Assembly (NCBI GenBank): GCA_002700385.1
Contig: PADC01000002.1
Coordinates: 248,001-312,000 of the forward strand
Reading direction: 5' to 3'
DNA length: 64,000 bases
Origin: Cycloclasticus sp.
Lineage (GTDB): Bacteria; Pseudomonadota; Gammaproteobacteria; Methylococcales; Cycloclasticaceae
Each line of letters begins with the position of its first letter. Position 1 is the stretch's first letter. A program made the position numbers and the translations under genes. Positions 35,213 to 44,367 of the stretch are shown here, in pieces. Below the pieces are notes generated by a model. That model did no database searches. It saw only the letters and a list, made by a program, of their open reading frames with translations, and was not told where the DNA came from.

Positions 35213-35638
35213 ATGGATATTTATCTTGAATTTGTAAGCAACCACAGCTTGCTGTTTGTTGCCCTGCTTGTGGTCATCATTTTATTACTGCAAAATATTT
35301 TTGGTGATCTAACCCGCAAATACAAATTAATCTCTCCGCCAGAAGCGATTAACCTGATCAATCGCGAAGATGCCGTTGTCATTGACACGCGCAATCAGGC
35401 AGAATTTAATGCGGGGCACATTTCCGATGCTATCTTAATTCCACTGCCTGAGCTAAAAGAAAACCCTGAGCAGTTAAAAAAATACGAGGGTAAACCGCTT
35501 ATTTTTTATTGCAAATCGGGCCTGCGGTCAAATGAAGCTTGTAAAGCTTTAAGCAAATTGGACATCGATAATATATACGCACTAAATGGGGGAATCCAAT
35601 CCTGGGAAGACGCCAGTATGCCCCTGATAAAAAAATAA
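35213..35638 (+). CDS. Membrane-anchored rhodanese-like sulfurtransferase (YibN-like)
   Basis: A 141-residue protein with one N-terminal membrane helix (LLFVALLVVIILLLQNIF, about residues 13-30) and a single rhodanese domain: AVVIDTRNQAEFNAGHI and the active loop FYCKSGLRS, with the catalytic Cys at about 103. It moves sulfane sulfur. The place before secB-gpsA matches E. coli yibN, but the glutaredoxin grxC that normally separates yibN from secB is absent: only 22 bp lie between. It is probably co-transcribed with the ArsR-type gene. Confidence 0.9.
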   Translation: MDIYLEFVSNHSLLFVALLVVIILLLQNIFGDLTRKYKLISPPEAINLINREDAVVIDTRNQAEFNAGHISDAILIPLPELKENPEQLKKYEGKPLIFYCKSGLRSNEACKALSKLDIDNIYALNGGIQSWEDASMPLIKK

Positions 35639-35660
35639 AACTCTTCTATCTGGACACCTT

Positions 35661-36122
35661 ATGGCCTCAACTGAACCAACCCAAGCTTCTGAAAAACAAT
35701 TTGCGATCCAAAAATTATTTGTAAAAGACCTTTCTTTTGAATCCCCCAATACCCCGACCGTGTTTACTGAAAAATGGGATCCATCCGTTGATATCAATTT
35801 AAACAGTAACGCAAAAAAGGCACCGCAAGACCTGTTTGAAGTCTCTATAACCGCGACCGTTACCGTTAAAAATAACGACAAAGTCGCCTACCTGGTTGAA
35901 GCAACGCAAGTTGGTATTTTTGGTGCTAAGGGCTTTTCTGATGAAGAACTTGGCCCTCTCTTAGGCAGCTTCTGCCCAAGCACGTTGTTTCCCTATTTAC
36001 GTGAAGTAATTTCGGAAATGGTCACCAAGGGTGGTTTTCCTCCAATGTTGCTTAACCCCGTTAATTTTGATGCTTTGTATGCGCAACATCAGCAACAAAA
36101 TGACGTTACTAAAGCCAACTAA
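35661..36122 (+). CDS. secB: Protein-export chaperone SecB
   Basis: A cytoplasmic tetrameric chaperone of 153 residues that holds preproteins unfolded and delivers them to SecA. Family marks seen: FAIQKLFVKDLSFESPNTP (about residues 14-32), KWDPSVDINLNS, and TLFPYLREVISEMVTKGGFPPMLLNPVNFDALY (given in parts) near the C-terminus. It lies between the rhodanese and gpsA, with 10 bp to gpsA. Confidence 0.98.
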   Translation: MASTEPTQASEKQFAIQKLFVKDLSFESPNTPTVFTEKWDPSVDINLNSNAKKAPQDLFEVSITATVTVKNNDKVAYLVEATQVGIFGAKGFSDEELGPLLGSFCPSTLFPYLREVISEMVTKGGFPPMLLNPVNFDALYAQHQQQNDVTKAN

Positions 36123-36132
36123 ATAGAGCATT

Positions 36133-37143
36133 ATGACCCAGGAAGCAATAGCCGTACTTGGCGCGGGGTCTTGGGGCACAGCAATGGCCATCATGATGGC
36201 AAGATCTGGCCACCCTGTCACCTTATGGGGGCATGACCCTGAACATATTCAACAATTACGAACAGACCAGAGTAATCGAACATTTCTTCCCGGTACTGAC
36301 TTCCCGGCCAACCTTTTGGTAACGGATGATTTGGAAAAAACTGTCTCTTCACATACTTTTTTAATGCTCGCTGTCCCCAGCCATGCGTTCAGAGAGACCT
36401 TATTAAAGTGCAAACCACACCTTCAACCAGACACGCTGATCACCTGGATAACTAAAGGGTTTGAAACCAATACCGGCTTATTGGCTCACGAGGTTGTTTT
36501 AGATACTTTGGGCGACAACACACCTATAGCCTTGATCTCTGGGCCCAGCTTTGCGCTTGAAGTGGCTGAGGATTTACCCACAGCTGTTGTCGTTGCGTCT
36601 CCTGATATCAATATTGCTACACACGTGGCTGATACCATTCGAGCATCAAACTTTCTTGCCTTTCCAAGTAACAACATTGCCAGCGCTGAAATTGGCGGCT
36701 CAATGAAGAATATTTTAGCCATTGCCGCTGGTATTTCTGATGGATTGGGTTACGGTGCCAATGCACGTGCTGCCCTTATTACACTGGGTTTAAATGAAAT
36801 GGTGCAACTTGGCAATGTCTACGGTTGCTCAGAGAGCTCCTTCCTCGGTTTGGCCGGTGTTGGCGACCTGGTTCTAACGTGTACAGACGACAAATCGCGT
36901 AATCGACGCCTGGGTTTACAACTCGGAAAAGGTAAGAAAGTTGATGAGGCCAAACAGACCATCGGCCAAGAGGTAGAAGGCATTCATGCTGCCCGTGAAG
37001 TGTATGCGATATGCAAAAAGTGGTCGCTCGATATGCCGATCTGTATTCAAACCTACCGTATTTTATATGAAGGCCTTTCGCCTGAAGTGGCTGTCAGATA
37101 CCTTCTTGGCCGCGCCCAACTGGCGGAACCCCAGCTAGATTAA
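36133..37143 (+). CDS. gpsA: Glycerol-3-phosphate dehydrogenase (NAD(P)+)
   Basis: Makes sn-glycerol 3-phosphate for phospholipids. The 336-residue enzyme has the Rossmann loop VLGAGSWGTAMAI (about residues 8-20), the catalytic Lys in GGSMKNILAIAAGISDGLG (about 190-208), and GLAGVGDLVLTCTDDKSRNR (given in part). It ends one base before the convergent trmL stop. The cysE gene that follows gpsA in E. coli is missing here. Confidence 0.98.
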   Translation: MTQEAIAVLGAGSWGTAMAIMMARSGHPVTLWGHDPEHIQQLRTDQSNRTFLPGTDFPANLLVTDDLEKTVSSHTFLMLAVPSHAFRETLLKCKPHLQPDTLITWITKGFETNTGLLAHEVVLDTLGDNTPIALISGPSFALEVAEDLPTAVVVASPDINIATHVADTIRASNFLAFPSNNIASAEIGGSMKNILAIAAGISDGLGYGANARAALITLGLNEMVQLGNVYGCSESSFLGLAGVGDLVLTCTDDKSRNRRLGLQLGKGKKVDEAKQTIGQEVEGIHAAREVYAICKKWSLDMPICIQTYRILYEGLSPEVAVRYLLGRAQLAEPQLD

Positions 37144-37144
37144 A

Positions 37145-37603
37145 TCACCATTCAAAGTCATGTTGCCGCCAAGCTTCATAAACAGCAACCGCGACAGAAT
37201 TTGATAAATTAAGACTTCGATTGCCTTCTTTCATTGGGATTAATATGCGCTGCTCCTCCGGCAGTGACCCAATAAATGCTTTTGGAAGCCCACGTGTTTC
37301 TGGCCCAAAAACTAGCGCATCGCCGGCTTGGTAGCTCACTTGCGCATAATTACTTTTTGCAAACCTAGAAAAAGCAAACACTCTATTGGGTCGCTCTGCT
37401 TCTAAAAAAGCATCAAAATTTTGATACTCTTTAACGTCCGCCGTGTCTCGATAGTCCATGCCGGCTCGCCGCAACTGTTTATCATTGATCTCAAATCCAA
37501 GCGGGTGAATTAAACTCAAACGCACGCCCGAGTTGGCACAAAGTCGCATCACATTACCGGTATTTGGTGGAATTTCTGGTTCAAATAAAACGACGTGAAT
37601 CAT
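37145..37603 (-). CDS. trmL: tRNA (cytidine/uridine-2'-O-)-methyltransferase TrmL
   Basis: SPOUT methyltransferase that modifies the wobble base (position 34) of tRNA-Leu. The 152-residue length is right for this single-domain family. Motifs: FEPEIPPNTGNVMRLCANS (about residues 7-25), FGPETRGLP, and RILIPMKEGNRSLNLSNSVA, which form the knotted SAM site. It converges with gpsA with no gap and diverges from the pyrD gene. Confidence 0.96.
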   Translation of the reverse strand: MIHVVLFEPEIPPNTGNVMRLCANSGVRLSLIHPLGFEINDKQLRRAGMDYRDTADVKEYQNFDAFLEAERPNRVFAFSRFAKSNYAQVSYQAGDALVFGPETRGLPKAFIGSLPEEQRILIPMKEGNRSLNLSNSVAVAVYEAWRQHDFEW

Positions 37604-37626
37604 GCTGATATTGATTTTCGGTTAAC

Positions 37627-37635
37627 TGATATAAT
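37627..37635 (+). promoter_or_regulatory. Extended -10 promoter for the dihydroorotate dehydrogenase gene
   Basis: TGATATAAT, an extended -10 element with a perfect TATAAT hexamer, 29 bp before the ATG at 37665. The -35 region is weak, as is common when a TGn motif is present. Confidence 0.5.
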
Positions 37636-37664
37636 GCCGACATTATCTCATTATCAGTCATCAA

Positions 37665-38594
37665 ATGTTACATCCAAAATTAGCCTCTTACTTCTGTGGA
37701 ATGCGTTTTCAAACACCTGTCGTTTTATTATCTGGCTGCGTAGGGTTCGGTCAAGAATATACCCGTGTAGATGGTTTCTCTCATCAGGATATTGGCGCCG
37801 TTTGCCTGAAAGGTACCACTTTAAATGCACGCCCCGGCAACCCAACACACCGGGTCTATGAAACACCGTCCGGTATGCTCAATGCTATTGGTTTACAAAA
37901 CCCGGGAGCTGAAACGGTAGTGAATAACATTCTACCTTCACTGGATTTTGAAGAAACGCGTTTTATCGCCAACGTATCCGGTTCAACCATAGAAGAATAT
38001 ACCGAAGTCACTCGCTTATTTGATCAGTCCCCAATTGATGCAATCGAAATTAATATTTCTTGCCCAAACGTTAAGGAAGGCGGTGTAACCTTTGGCAATG
38101 ACCCTGATATGTCGGCCCGCGTTGTTGAAGCCTGTCGCTCTGTTACAAAAAAACCGATCATTACAAAGCTATCGCCCAATCAAACCAACATCGCAGAGAA
38201 TGCCAAACGCTGCTTAGAAGCCGGTAGCAATGCCTTTTCAGTCATTAATACGCTGATGGGGATGGCCATTGACACCAAAACACGCACACCGGTTATCGGC
38301 AATGTTCAAGGCGGCCTTTCCGGCCCCGCCATCAAACCGATCGCTTTATTGAAAGTACATCAGGTCTATCAAGTCTGCCGTGATCATAATATTCCCATTA
38401 TTGGGCAAGGTGGTATCACAACGGTTAACGATGCCCTTGAGTTCATCATTGCCGGTGCCAGCGCCATTGGACTTGGAACCGGTTTATTTTACGATCCCTT
38501 GTTAAGCAAAAAAATTAATGATGGCCTCATTGATTATTTAGATGACCATCGGTTAAGTCATCTTTCTGAGTTGGTTGGCAGCTTAAATAGCTAG
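37665..38594 (+). CDS. pyrD: Dihydroorotate dehydrogenase, class 1B-like
   Basis: A 309-residue FMN enzyme of the class 1 type, which uses a catalytic Cys. The Cys is seen in IEINISCPNVKEGG (about residue 129), with GAVCLKGTTLNARPGNP, MGMAIDTKTRTPVIGNVQGGLSGPAIKP (given in part) and IIGQGGITTVNDALEFIIAGASAI. It lacks the N-terminal membrane extension of class 2, the usual gammaproteobacterial PyrD. Class 1B enzymes normally need PyrK for NAD, and no pyrK is in the window. A pathway role in UMP synthesis is likely, though a relative such as dihydropyrimidine dehydrogenase is possible. The gene is monocistronic. Confidence 0.85.
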   Translation: MLHPKLASYFCGMRFQTPVVLLSGCVGFGQEYTRVDGFSHQDIGAVCLKGTTLNARPGNPTHRVYETPSGMLNAIGLQNPGAETVVNNILPSLDFEETRFIANVSGSTIEEYTEVTRLFDQSPIDAIEINISCPNVKEGGVTFGNDPDMSARVVEACRSVTKKPIITKLSPNQTNIAENAKRCLEAGSNAFSVINTLMGMAIDTKTRTPVIGNVQGGLSGPAIKPIALLKVHQVYQVCRDHNIPIIGQGGITTVNDALEFIIAGASAIGLGTGLFYDPLLSKKINDGLIDYLDDHRLSHLSELVGSLNS

Positions 38595-38605
38595 CGAAGA
38601 GCACT

Positions 38606-38632
38606 TGCCTAAGGTAGGCTACTATTTTTTTG
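38606..38632 (+). terminator. Weak terminator after pyrD
   Basis: Short stem GCCTA / TAGGC with a 3-base loop (38607-38619), followed after 3 bases by a T-rich run. The stem is only 5 bp, so termination may be partial. Confidence 0.45.
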
Positions 38633-38647
38633 TAATTTTTTTGAAAT

Positions 38648-41026
38648 ATGACGCCTAAACTCATTATATTTGTTGCACTGACCACGTTAATAACTCGCGT
38701 TTCAGCGGAGCCTTCTCAACAACTCGACACGCAACTTTCTGATGTCAACGTCATCGCCACCACCCCTCTCCACGGTGTTGGGTTGGATAAAAACAAACTG
38801 CCCTACCCTGTTCAAACCGCCGACGCTGAACAGTTGAAAAATGCCCAAAGCCTTGATCTAAGTGACTATGCAGCACAGCATTTAAGCAGCGTCCACCTTA
38901 ATCAGGCGCAGAATAACCCTCTCCAACCAGACCTTCAATACCGTGGCTTTACCGCCTCACCTTTATTAGGAAATTCTCAAGGGCTATCGGTTTATATGAA
39001 TGGTGTTCGCATTAACGAACCCTTTGGCGATGCGGTCAATTGGGATGTTATCCCCGAATCATCTATTGCAGGCCTTAACCTAATGGCTGGCTCCAACCCT
39101 CTATTTGGCCTCAATACACTGGGCGGTGCACTGTCCATCAATACTAAAAATGGCTTTACTCACCCCGGGCATTCCGTACAGGCATACGGGGGCTCGTTTA
39201 ACCGACGAGCAGCAGAGTTTGAAAGTGGCGGCAATAAAAACAACCTCAGTTATTTTGTTACGGGCAACTGGTTTAAAGAAGACGGCTGGCGCGACCATTC
39301 AGACTCTGACGCAAAGCAACTGTTTGGCAGTGTCGGCTGGATGTCGCACAAAACAGAACTAGAACTCACCATCGCAGCCGCTGATACAGACTTAAACGGC
39401 AATGGCTCATCACCCCTTGAATTACTTCGACAAGACCGTAAAGACGTCTTTACCTATCCAGACAATACCCAAAATGAATTACGCATGGCAAGTTTGTCGA
39501 TGGACCATTGGTTTACCGAACGCGTCTTGCTCTCCAATACTGTTTATTTCCGCCGAAATGATCGTATAACATTTAATGGTGACGGGTCGGACTACGATGT
39601 TATCGATTCTTTTGCTTTCGGTAACGGATTAAACGAGGAAGGCGATGTTGTTATTACCGCTGCAGAGTGCGGTGGTGGATGTACAGCTGGGGATATCGTC
39701 GAGGATGGAGAGCAACTAACAGATCAAAATGGACATATCATTAATCCCGGCCTTGATGACGATGAAATAGCCGTTAACAACCAAAGTTTTACCGAGCAAG
39801 ATGCCGCTGGGTTTACTACTTAATTGACCTTTCTCAATGACCTCTGGGGGCACGAAAACCAGCTCATCACCGGTCTAAGTATTGATAGCGCCGACATCGC
39901 TTATACCTTTGAAACCGAAATAGCCACGTTTACACCCGAGAGGGGCACTATAGGAAGTGGCCTTACCGAGGCAGACAGTGTTGTTGATGCAAACATAAAA
40001 ACAAGCACCGCCAGTTTCTTTTTTATGAATAATATGGCGCTAAACGAACAGTTCACTCTAACACTCGCGGGGCGTTACAACTATTCTCGGATAAAAATCT
40101 CCGGCACTAACGGTGATGATAACGTCGTACCGGTTGGTGAAAGTGGGACGCACACGTTTATTCGCTTTAATCCTTCAGCAGGGTTAACCTATGATTTTCG
40201 ACCCGACCTCAGCAGTTATTTAAACTATAGCGAGTCTTCCCGCGTACCAACGCCTGCTGAACTCACCTGCCACGATCAAACAAACCCGTGCGCGCTGCCT
40301 AACTCTTTTTTAAGTGACCCTCCTCTCGATATGGTCATCGCAAAAACATGGGAAGTCGGTTTACGCGGTCATCAACAAGCACTTAACTGGCATCTTGGTT
40401 TATTCCAAACCACTAACCATGATGATATCTATTTCCTGCCCACGGAAGAAGGGCCGGGACTAAGCCCCGGTTACTTTGATAACATTGGTAAAACCCAGCG
40501 CCGCGGCCTTGAGTTTTCTTTGTCCGCTCGCTTCGAGCGATACAGTGGGTATTTAAACTACAGCTGGATTGAAGCTATTTTCAAAGATAGCTTTGTCGTT
40601 AATTCGCCTAACAACCCCGCTGCCATCACCAGCGGTAACAATGATTTCATGGTTTCTAATGGCGATCACATTCCTAGCATTCCCCAGCATACCCTTAAGT
40701 GGGGTGCTGATTGGCAAGCGACAAACCAGATCTCTATTGGCTTCAATGCAATGTATAACGCAAGTCAATACTTTAGAGGCGACGAAGCCAATCTAAGCAG
40801 TCAAGTCGAGGGGTACACCGTTTTCAACTTGCACAGCCGTTATAAAATAAACAAAAACATTGAGGTCTTTGCTCGTATTGATAATCTCTTTGACCGAGAA
40901 TACGAAACGTTCGGGCTATATGGTGAAGCAGACGAAGCGCCCGGTTTTGCTAACTTTACCGACAGCCATTTCTACGGCGCCGGTGCACCAAGAGCTGGCT
41001 GGGTTGGTGTTGAATTTAAGCTGTAA
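38648..41026 (+). pseudogene. TonB-dependent outer-membrane receptor broken by one in-frame TAA
   Basis: Two abutting reading frames (38648-39823 and 39824-41026) lie in the same frame and together make one receptor of about 792 residues. The first half has a signal peptide, the plug domain (LQYRGFTASPLLGNSQGLSV, VNWDVIPESSIAGLNLMAGS, GLNTLGGALSINTKNGF) and early barrel strands. The second half has the rest of the barrel and ends GWVGVEFKL, with the hydrophobic C-terminus of outer-membrane barrels. The stop is TAA at 39821-39823, where relatives would probably have Gln (CAA), reading GFTT-stop-LTFLNDLWGHENQL. No frameshift is needed. The ligand is unknown; siderophore or other nutrient uptake is usual. 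It may be a true pseudogene, a sequencing error, or read through. Confidence 0.85.
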
Positions 41027-41069
41027 GTGTCGGTCGACATCGTTACTTTTTTATTACTGACGCATTGCA

Positions 41070-42479
41070 TTAAGCGCTAAAATCTTTAATTTTACGCGTT
41101 AACGTGTTGCGCCCAAGGCCTAATAACTTAGCGGCTTCTTGCCGACGCCCCTTGGTCATCTCCAATGCCTGCATTATGAGCACCTTTTCAATTGAAGCCA
41201 CCACCCTTTTAGCAAGTTCCCCCTCGCCGGATACTAGCCTTTTCTGAATATCTTTTTTAGCAGCATCCAGCCAATCACCACCGTCAATGGTTTTCTCAGC
41301 TACTTCGGCATGTCTGAGTTCGTCCGGCAAATCATCTAAATGAATCGTGTTACTTGGGCACATCGCTGTTAATAAATGACAGGTATTTTCAATTTGCCTG
41401 ACATTCCCCGACCAGGATAAGCTTGAAAGATAGGCCATTGCTTCTTTGTCTAACACCTTGGCTTCATCACCCAATTCATTCGCCGCTTTTGTTAAGAAAT
41501 GGTGCAATAACTGCGGAATATCTTCTCTACGTTCTCTAACGGGAGGGATTTTAATTCTTACTACATTCAAACGATGGAACAAGTCTTCCCTAAAAAGCTT
41601 TTCTTCAACTAATTGCTCTAACCCCTGATGAGTCGCCGCAATGATACGAACATCAACCTTTATGGGCTGGTGCCCGCCCACTGAAAAAAACTCCCCATCC
41701 GATAAAACACGCAACAGACGTGTTTGCATTTCAGCCGGCATATCACCAATTTCATCTAAAAATAAGGTCCCACCATCCGCTTGTTCGAAACGGCCTTGTC
41801 GACGACTGGCTGCACCCGTGAACGCCCCTTTCTCGTGACCAAAAAGCTCCGACTCCAATAAATCTTTAGGAATCGCCGCCATATTTAAGGCAATGAAGGG
41901 TTTTTCCCTTCTAAGGCTGTGTTGGTGTAAGGCTTTTGCAACCAACTCCTTACCCGTGCCCGATTCACCGTTTATCATGACGGTAATGTTTGAGCGTGAT
42001 AAACGTCCAATCGCTCTGAAAACCGTCTGCATAGCTGGCGCACTGCCAATAATACCCGATTCACTGGCTTCATCTTGAGCACCTGTCTCTTCGACGGACA
42101 CATTTTTTTGGTGATGAGCATATGCACGCTCTACCTGATTCACCACTTCATCCACATCAAACGGTTTAGGTAAATATTCAAAAGCGCCGCCATCGTAGGC
42201 TGATACAGCACTGTCCATATCGGAATGGGCCGTCATCACAATTACAGGCAAATCCGGCGAGCGAACATGAAGCTCAGCCAATAATTCAATACCGTCTTTT
42301 CCTGGCATCCGTATGTCTGTTATTAACACATCAGGCTTGTCTTTATGCATCAAATCGATGATCCCTTCCGCATTCTCAAAACAGGTGACCTGATGACCTT
42401 CCCTTTTAAGCGCTGTTTCTATCACCCAACGTATTGATCGATCATCATCGACAACCCATACCTTTATTTTTTCACTCAT
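41070..42479 (-). CDS. ntrC: Nitrogen regulator NtrC (sigma-54 response regulator)
   Basis: A 469-residue activator of nitrogen-regulated promoters. The receiver domain starts MSEKIKVWVVDDDRSIRWVI, with the phospho-Asp in VLITDIRMPGKDG. The AAA domain has Walker A GESGTGKE, the sigma-54 contact loop GAFTGA and RLLRVLSDGEFFSVGG. The C-terminal Fis-type helix-turn-helix is GRRQEAAKLLGLGRNTLTRKI. I chose the ATG at 42479, the family N-terminus; the frame opens at 42545 and would add 22 atypical residues. It follows ntrB and is expected to act on glnA through the site upstream of it. Confidence 0.97.
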   Translation of the reverse strand: MSEKIKVWVVDDDRSIRWVIETALKREGHQVTCFENAEGIIDLMHKDKPDVLITDIRMPGKDGIELLAELHVRSPDLPVIVMTAHSDMDSAVSAYDGGAFEYLPKPFDVDEVVNQVERAYAHHQKNVSVEETGAQDEASESGIIGSAPAMQTVFRAIGRLSRSNITVMINGESGTGKELVAKALHQHSLRREKPFIALNMAAIPKDLLESELFGHEKGAFTGAASRRQGRFEQADGGTLFLDEIGDMPAEMQTRLLRVLSDGEFFSVGGHQPIKVDVRIIAATHQGLEQLVEEKLFREDLFHRLNVVRIKIPPVRERREDIPQLLHHFLTKAANELGDEAKVLDKEAMAYLSSLSWSGNVRQIENTCHLLTAMCPSNTIHLDDLPDELRHAEVAEKTIDGGDWLDAAKKDIQKRLVSGEGELAKRVVASIEKVLIMQALEMTKGRRQEAAKLLGLGRNTLTRKIKDFSA

Positions 42480-42556
42480 ACTTAATGCATCCCACTTTTC
42501 AACTAATTGTGCCTGTTTCTCCATTTGATCATCCTTGTTTATCAAACGCCTTTTCC

Positions 42557-43618
42557 TTACGGTATCTTATCTAACGGTAATATTGTTGAAAACACGGTTC
42601 GGCCGGGTTCACTAGCTACCTCAATAATGCCGTTGTGACGCTGAACATTGGTTTGCGCTATAGATAAGCCTAAACCTGTACCCTCTGTTCTACCTGTTAC
42701 CATTGGATAGAAAATTTTAGTTTGCATCTCTTTCGGAATACCCGGCCCATTATCAATAACATCTATTTTTATCGCTTGCTTACGCGTTTCTTCACCAATG
42801 GTAAAATTTCGATGTATCCGGGTCTTTAATATAATTTCACCACCTTCTTGGACTGCTTGTGTCGCATTTCTAACAACGTTTAACAACGCCTGTATCAACT
42901 GGTCTTTAGCTGCTTTTATTTCTGGAAGGCTTGGGTCATAGTCGGTTTTCATGATTATTTTTTCATTCACCTCGGCCCTGACCAACTGACGAACTCGTTC
43001 AAGAATAACGTGTATGTTGATGTACTGATGGTTAGGTAGTTCTGATGAGCCCAACATCCTATCGACTAAATTTCTTAAGCGCTCAGCCTCTTCGGTAATG
43101 ACTTGAATATACTCTTCATAACCGCCATTCAGCTCTTTTGATAACAATTGCGCCGCCCCACGAATCCCGCCCAGTGGGTTTTTAATTTCGTGTGCAAGGC
43201 CCCGCAGCATATTGGTTGCCAGCTCGTTCTGCGATAGCAGTTTTTCGTCATGATCAATTTGTAGATAGTGATTAAAATCAACCATTTCAATCAGAATTTT
43301 TGCTTCACCATCTATTGATACTGGGGTTACTGATAAACTAATTTTTCTTTCTATTCCAACCGGGCTATTTATAGACACTAAGTGCTCTGTGATCTTTGAT
43401 CCCAATTGCCAACTGCGTTCTAGTACTTTATCAATATCAAAACTGGCCATGTCAAACAGCTTTTCTGCCTTAACGCCTATGGCTTTACGCTCACTAATAT
43501 CAAGCATTTCTTCTGCGGCGTTATTAAGATAAGTCAGCATGTTTTTTTCGTTGAACAACAACATCCCAACGGAAAGCTGTTCAATCAGTGAGTTTGGCAA
43601 ATAAGTATTTCTTTTCAT
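42557..43618 (-). CDS. ntrB: Nitrogen sensor histidine kinase NtrB
   Basis: A soluble two-component kinase/phosphatase of 353 residues that controls NtrC in response to PII. It has an N-terminal PAS domain (LIEQLSVGMLLFNEKNMLTYLNNAAEEML, given in part), the H-box LAHEIKNPLGGIRGAAQLL (His about 141), and the ATPase motifs LLNVVRNATQAV (N box), IDVIDNGPGIP (G1) and GRTEGTGLGLSIAQ (G2). There are no membrane segments, as expected for NtrB. It is transcribed with ntrC. Confidence 0.96.
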   Translation of the reverse strand: MKRNTYLPNSLIEQLSVGMLLFNEKNMLTYLNNAAEEMLDISERKAIGVKAEKLFDMASFDIDKVLERSWQLGSKITEHLVSINSPVGIERKISLSVTPVSIDGEAKILIEMVDFNHYLQIDHDEKLLSQNELATNMLRGLAHEIKNPLGGIRGAAQLLSKELNGGYEEYIQVITEEAERLRNLVDRMLGSSELPNHQYINIHVILERVRQLVRAEVNEKIIMKTDYDPSLPEIKAAKDQLIQALLNVVRNATQAVQEGGEIILKTRIHRNFTIGEETRKQAIKIDVIDNGPGIPKEMQTKIFYPMVTGRTEGTGLGLSIAQTNVQRHNGIIEVASEPGRTVFSTILPLDKIP

Positions 43619-43670
43619 TTTTGATAATAAGCAAGTAATGCGCCAACTTGTAGCGCCCCATATTTACAGC

Positions 43671-43688
43671 ACGTTTTAAAAAACGTGT
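43671..43688. repeat. Short perfect inverted repeat upstream of ntrB
   Basis: CACGTTTTAAAAAACGTG, an 18-bp inverted repeat with at least 7-bp arms, in the 136-bp gap between the DUF4124 gene and ntrB. There is no T run after it, so a terminator is unlikely. An operator or a processing hairpin is possible. Confidence 0.4.
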
Positions 43689-43754
43689 TCAGCCTACGAA
43701 CGCGTTGTCCGCACTACTATGGTGCGTTTTATTGTATCAGCTATGCGCTAACGC

Positions 43755-44261
43755 TCATCGTTTTATATTACGATGAAGATAGAACGTTATTTTTTGACTA
43801 CTAATTTTGAAGCCGCCGTTGCTATCTACCACCTGTATTTGAACCGTATGTTCACCTGGGGCCAGTCCTTGCACATCGAAGTTGGGCTGCTTAACACCAT
43901 CAATCAGCAATTCAACAACATCACCTTTTTGTAAGGCCGGTTGTAAATCATACGTCACATTCACCGTGCCTTGATTGTTCCTAACGGTCCCTTGGTCAAT
44001 AGGGGAAATAATATCCAATGTGCTATACGGGACGTTTTCGTTCGATGTCTCAGCCTCGTCCTTGGGCTGAACTGCTTTTTCTTTTTCAGTCGGCTGAACA
44101 GGGGCTTCATACGTCATCACAGGCGGCACGAACACTTTTTCAGCGCCTGTCACCGGCGTGTCTGAATAGGATGTTTTGCCTTGTTTATTGGTGTATTTAT
44201 AAATATCAGCTTGTACAACACTGACTAGAAAAAAACTCACTAACAAAATGCCGTATTTCAT
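43755..44261 (-). CDS. DUF4124 domain protein, exported
   Basis: A 168-residue protein with a signal peptide (YGILLVSFFLVSVVQA), then the DUF4124 domain with its hallmark DIYKYTNKQGKTSYSDTP, a charged linker, and a C-terminal Ig-like beta domain (LDIISPIDQGTVRNNQGTVN, VVELLIDGVKQPNFDVQG, EHTVQIQVVDSNGG). The ATG at 44261 has AAGGAA 7-8 bp upstream; the frame extends to 44396 only through the glnA terminator. DUF4124 genes often sit between glnA and ntrB in gammaproteobacteria. The function is unknown and the link to nitrogen control is positional only. Confidence 0.85.
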   Translation of the reverse strand: MKYGILLVSFFLVSVVQADIYKYTNKQGKTSYSDTPVTGAEKVFVPPVMTYEAPVQPTEKEKAVQPKDEAETSNENVPYSTLDIISPIDQGTVRNNQGTVNVTYDLQPALQKGDVVELLIDGVKQPNFDVQGLAPGEHTVQIQVVDSNGGFKISSQKITFYLHRNIKR

Positions 44262-44317
44262 TATTCGTTCCTTTTTTACATTCTTGTAAACCATGAGACC
44301 ACAATTGATGATTTTTG

Positions 44318-44347
44318 TGCAAAAAAAACCCCGCAATTGCGGGGTTT
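44318..44347 (-). terminator. Rho-independent terminator after glnA
   Basis: The palindromic stem AAACCCCGCAATTGCGGGGTTT (44326-44347, given as one hairpin) continues on the minus strand into a run of eight T residues. It lies about 20 bp after the glnA stop and separates glnA from the DUF4124-ntrB-ntrC genes, which need their own promoter or read-through. Confidence 0.9.
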
Positions 44348-44367
44348 CTCTCTGCTTCAGTATAACC

